From Liolophura sinensis (Eukaryota; Mollusca; Polyplacophora; Chitonida; Chitonidae): a stretch of 64,000 bases of DNA. The stretch lies in the NCBI RefSeq assembly GCF_032854445.1, contig NC_088298.1, positions 4,212,160 through 4,276,159 on the forward strand, read 5' to 3'. Every line of letters starts with the position of its first letter. The first letter of the stretch is position 1. The translations under genes were made by a program, and so were the position numbers. Under the pieces are notes generated by a model. That model was not told the DNA's origin. It saw only the letters and a list, made by a program, of their open reading frames with translations, and did not search any database. Positions 58,401 to 61,400 of the stretch are shown piece by piece.

Positions 58401-61400
58401 GTGAATAACCTTCTTGTGTCGCTGTAAAGTGGCTCGGGTTGCATAGCGGCGTCCACACCTCTCACAGGTAAACGTCTGAAATTTACAGCACATTGATTTC
58501 ATAATTTACACACAGTGTAATTCATGTTGATTTTAGGACAGATATTAGTGCTGTAATTCTTCAACCTTTTTCGAATGTTTGCAAAGGTGTTTCTTCAAGC
58601 ATGTTCTAAATGCATTATTCTGTGAACACCGATAAAATTATACTTTTTGTGAAGCCCTGAAGCTGACTTAAACTTTTCTTGCCTTCATTCACAAAAAATG
58701 TGTAATGATTCAGCAGCTAACAATGACATGTGAAAACCCTTCCTCTCACATTTTTTGATCTGAACTTATAGTATCTCATAGCAATCACATGAATAAATAA
58801 AGTAATAAATAAATACAAATATCCTTCTGAATGTATTCAAATTAAAATGCACCCACCATACCTCCACCCCCACCAAAGAAGAAATAAAGCAAGTATGGCA
58901 ATACTCACCTTATCCTCTGCATGTTTTCCTCCTCCCTCCTTCTGACCGTCCTCCTCCTCCTGACCTTCCTCCTCTTGATTCTCCTCTTGATCCTCTTTGG
59001 ACTCTTCCTCGTCTTCACTGCTCGCCTCAGATGCCACATCCACTAGTTTCTTGGCCATTTTCCGCTTGTGGTCCACGGCGATGTGCTTCATCAGGTGGGC
59101 GAAGTCTGTGAACCTTTCCCCACATTTACAAGTGTAACAAGGTGCGTCAGGCTTAGGCGTGCTCTGGTCAGGGAAAAGAAAGGCGCATATTTATTTGTCT
59201 TAGATGACAAACTTTTACACCCATGACTACCTCGTACACTGTGCCCAATTCTGTGAGCTCCATTGAGATTAGAAAGGTGTCTTGATTTTTTTTTTTTTTT
59301 TTTTTTGATTGGTGTTTTACGCCGTACTCAAGAATATTTCACTTATATGACGGCGGCCAGCATTATGGTGGGTGGAAACCGGGAACAGCCTGGGGGAAAC
59401 CCACGACCATCCGCAGGTTGTTGACAGACCTTCCCACTTACGGCTGTGCTAGCGCGCTAACCGACTGAGCCACGGAGGCCAAAGGTGTTTTGAGGTTTGT
59501 ATTGAAGGATTTGGATTTGTTTCCTTCTGAAAATCAAATTTTTGAGGGCAAAATTTTAGGTTATATACTGTATTTGATTGACAATGAACAGGTCTTATTC
59601 TGGTATTACCTTCTGGTATTAAACATGTTCTTACAACAATATGGCTGCAATTCTGCTGATGTGAAATTAACCAATAATCATTCACTCATTCCAATGTAGT
59701 CAGTCACAAAAAGCTACCATTACATCTAATTCTGAGTGAGATTTATATCCATATATATAAATACATTAAAATTTCACCACTGGTTTCACCTTCTCTGTTT
59801 TCACTTTCTGTTTCTCCGGTGTCACTTTCACTTTCGGTTTCTCCGGTGTTGTTTTCACTTTCACTTTCTGTGTTGTTACTTCCACTTTTGCTTTCTCTGC
59901 CAAACCAGCTTGGTTGTGTAAAGGCGTCAGCACCTTGCCATTGATGCTTCAGCTGATGCCTCTTCAGGTTGGCGAGGTTAGAATATCTCTGGCCACACTG
60001 ACGACAAAACAGATCCCTCTGCTGGACTGTGATAAACAGAAACACCAAGGATTCAAACATTTTCCACCATCACTCCTTTCAATTATTTTACACTACGGAG
60101 AACAAAGAAAATGTTCTTCTAAAACATTCAGCAGTACAAGAAGTGGTCAATGTCAGAAAAATGTCACTATCAGTACCCCAAGACAAACCCCAATAAAACA
60201 ATAGCTGAGCGAGAAGCAGTTGAGTCAAGCAGCAAGTTCGGCTGAGGGTGTAGAAACCAACATACTAATATGCCTTCCTTGTGATGATGACATAAAAAGA
60301 TAACCTAATATTTCCATGTTCAACCTTTAACCAGCTCATACCAAAGGGAAGAATGCATGTAGCATATCTGTAAACACTATCTCTTCAGTTTTTTCAAAAA
60401 ACATGGCCATGAGTAACACGGAGGCACACGCACACACACAGGGGGCATATTAAAAAGAACCACACGACAGGACCCAACTGTTCAAAAGTGTATTAGCTAA
60501 TACCAGTATTAAGACATGTTTTATATTTAAGCTTTAAGCCAAATTCAGCAGCCAATGCAGTTGTCCAACATCAGAGTGTAAAAGCAGAAGTTCATTTTCA
60601 TATTTAATATATTGTTACACAATTATTTTGGGGCAAATTACAAACTGAAGACTTACCCTAGAGCTAAATCTGGTATTAAATTTTCACACAGTTTCGAACA
60701 ACCGGCCCCTGGTGTCTAACAACTCTAACTTCTTCAGAATTAAAACGCTATGCCAGAAAAGAGCTTACTGGTGAAAATGGTGGTTCGTCACTCTGAGAGG
60801 TTCCACGTTTACTCTCCGCGGAGCTGTCTTTTGTCGGTGTTCTCTCAACGGAAACCTTGGTCGTGCCCCACCGCCAGGCTTGTGTTTGTCTCGGACGTGA
60901 AGGAGAAGGCTGGACATGTCTGGACACAGCTCCTGACACCTACTACATTTTAGGCCCTTCTTGCCTTCTGTCGCACCCTATTGTTACAAAAACATAACAC
61001 TTATTTTGGTATCAAATTTTATTTATTTGTTTATTTTCCTTTATATTATTTATAAAAAGCTATGCTAAAAAATTTTCGACTTGCCGTAATTCACCTAATA
61101 TTTGGCATGTAAAAATGCACTTCCTGAAGCAGATAAAGGCCTCAAAATGAAATGATGCAAAGACTTCAGCTTTTTTGGATAACAAATTAATCGTCACAAA
61201 AAAGATTAAAGTGGCCCCATCAGGCAGATGAATTAATCAGAATCAAGCAAAATGTGCAACGTGAAAAAAGCTAACCCACAGGTAAAATACACTAATCCAA
61301 TAGCAGTCAGTTTTATGGATATTTGCAGTGCTTTTTAAGATACCAACTGTAACATGTACTTCAACACTGCTTTCCCTGTTATTGGATGCTGGTGCTCACG

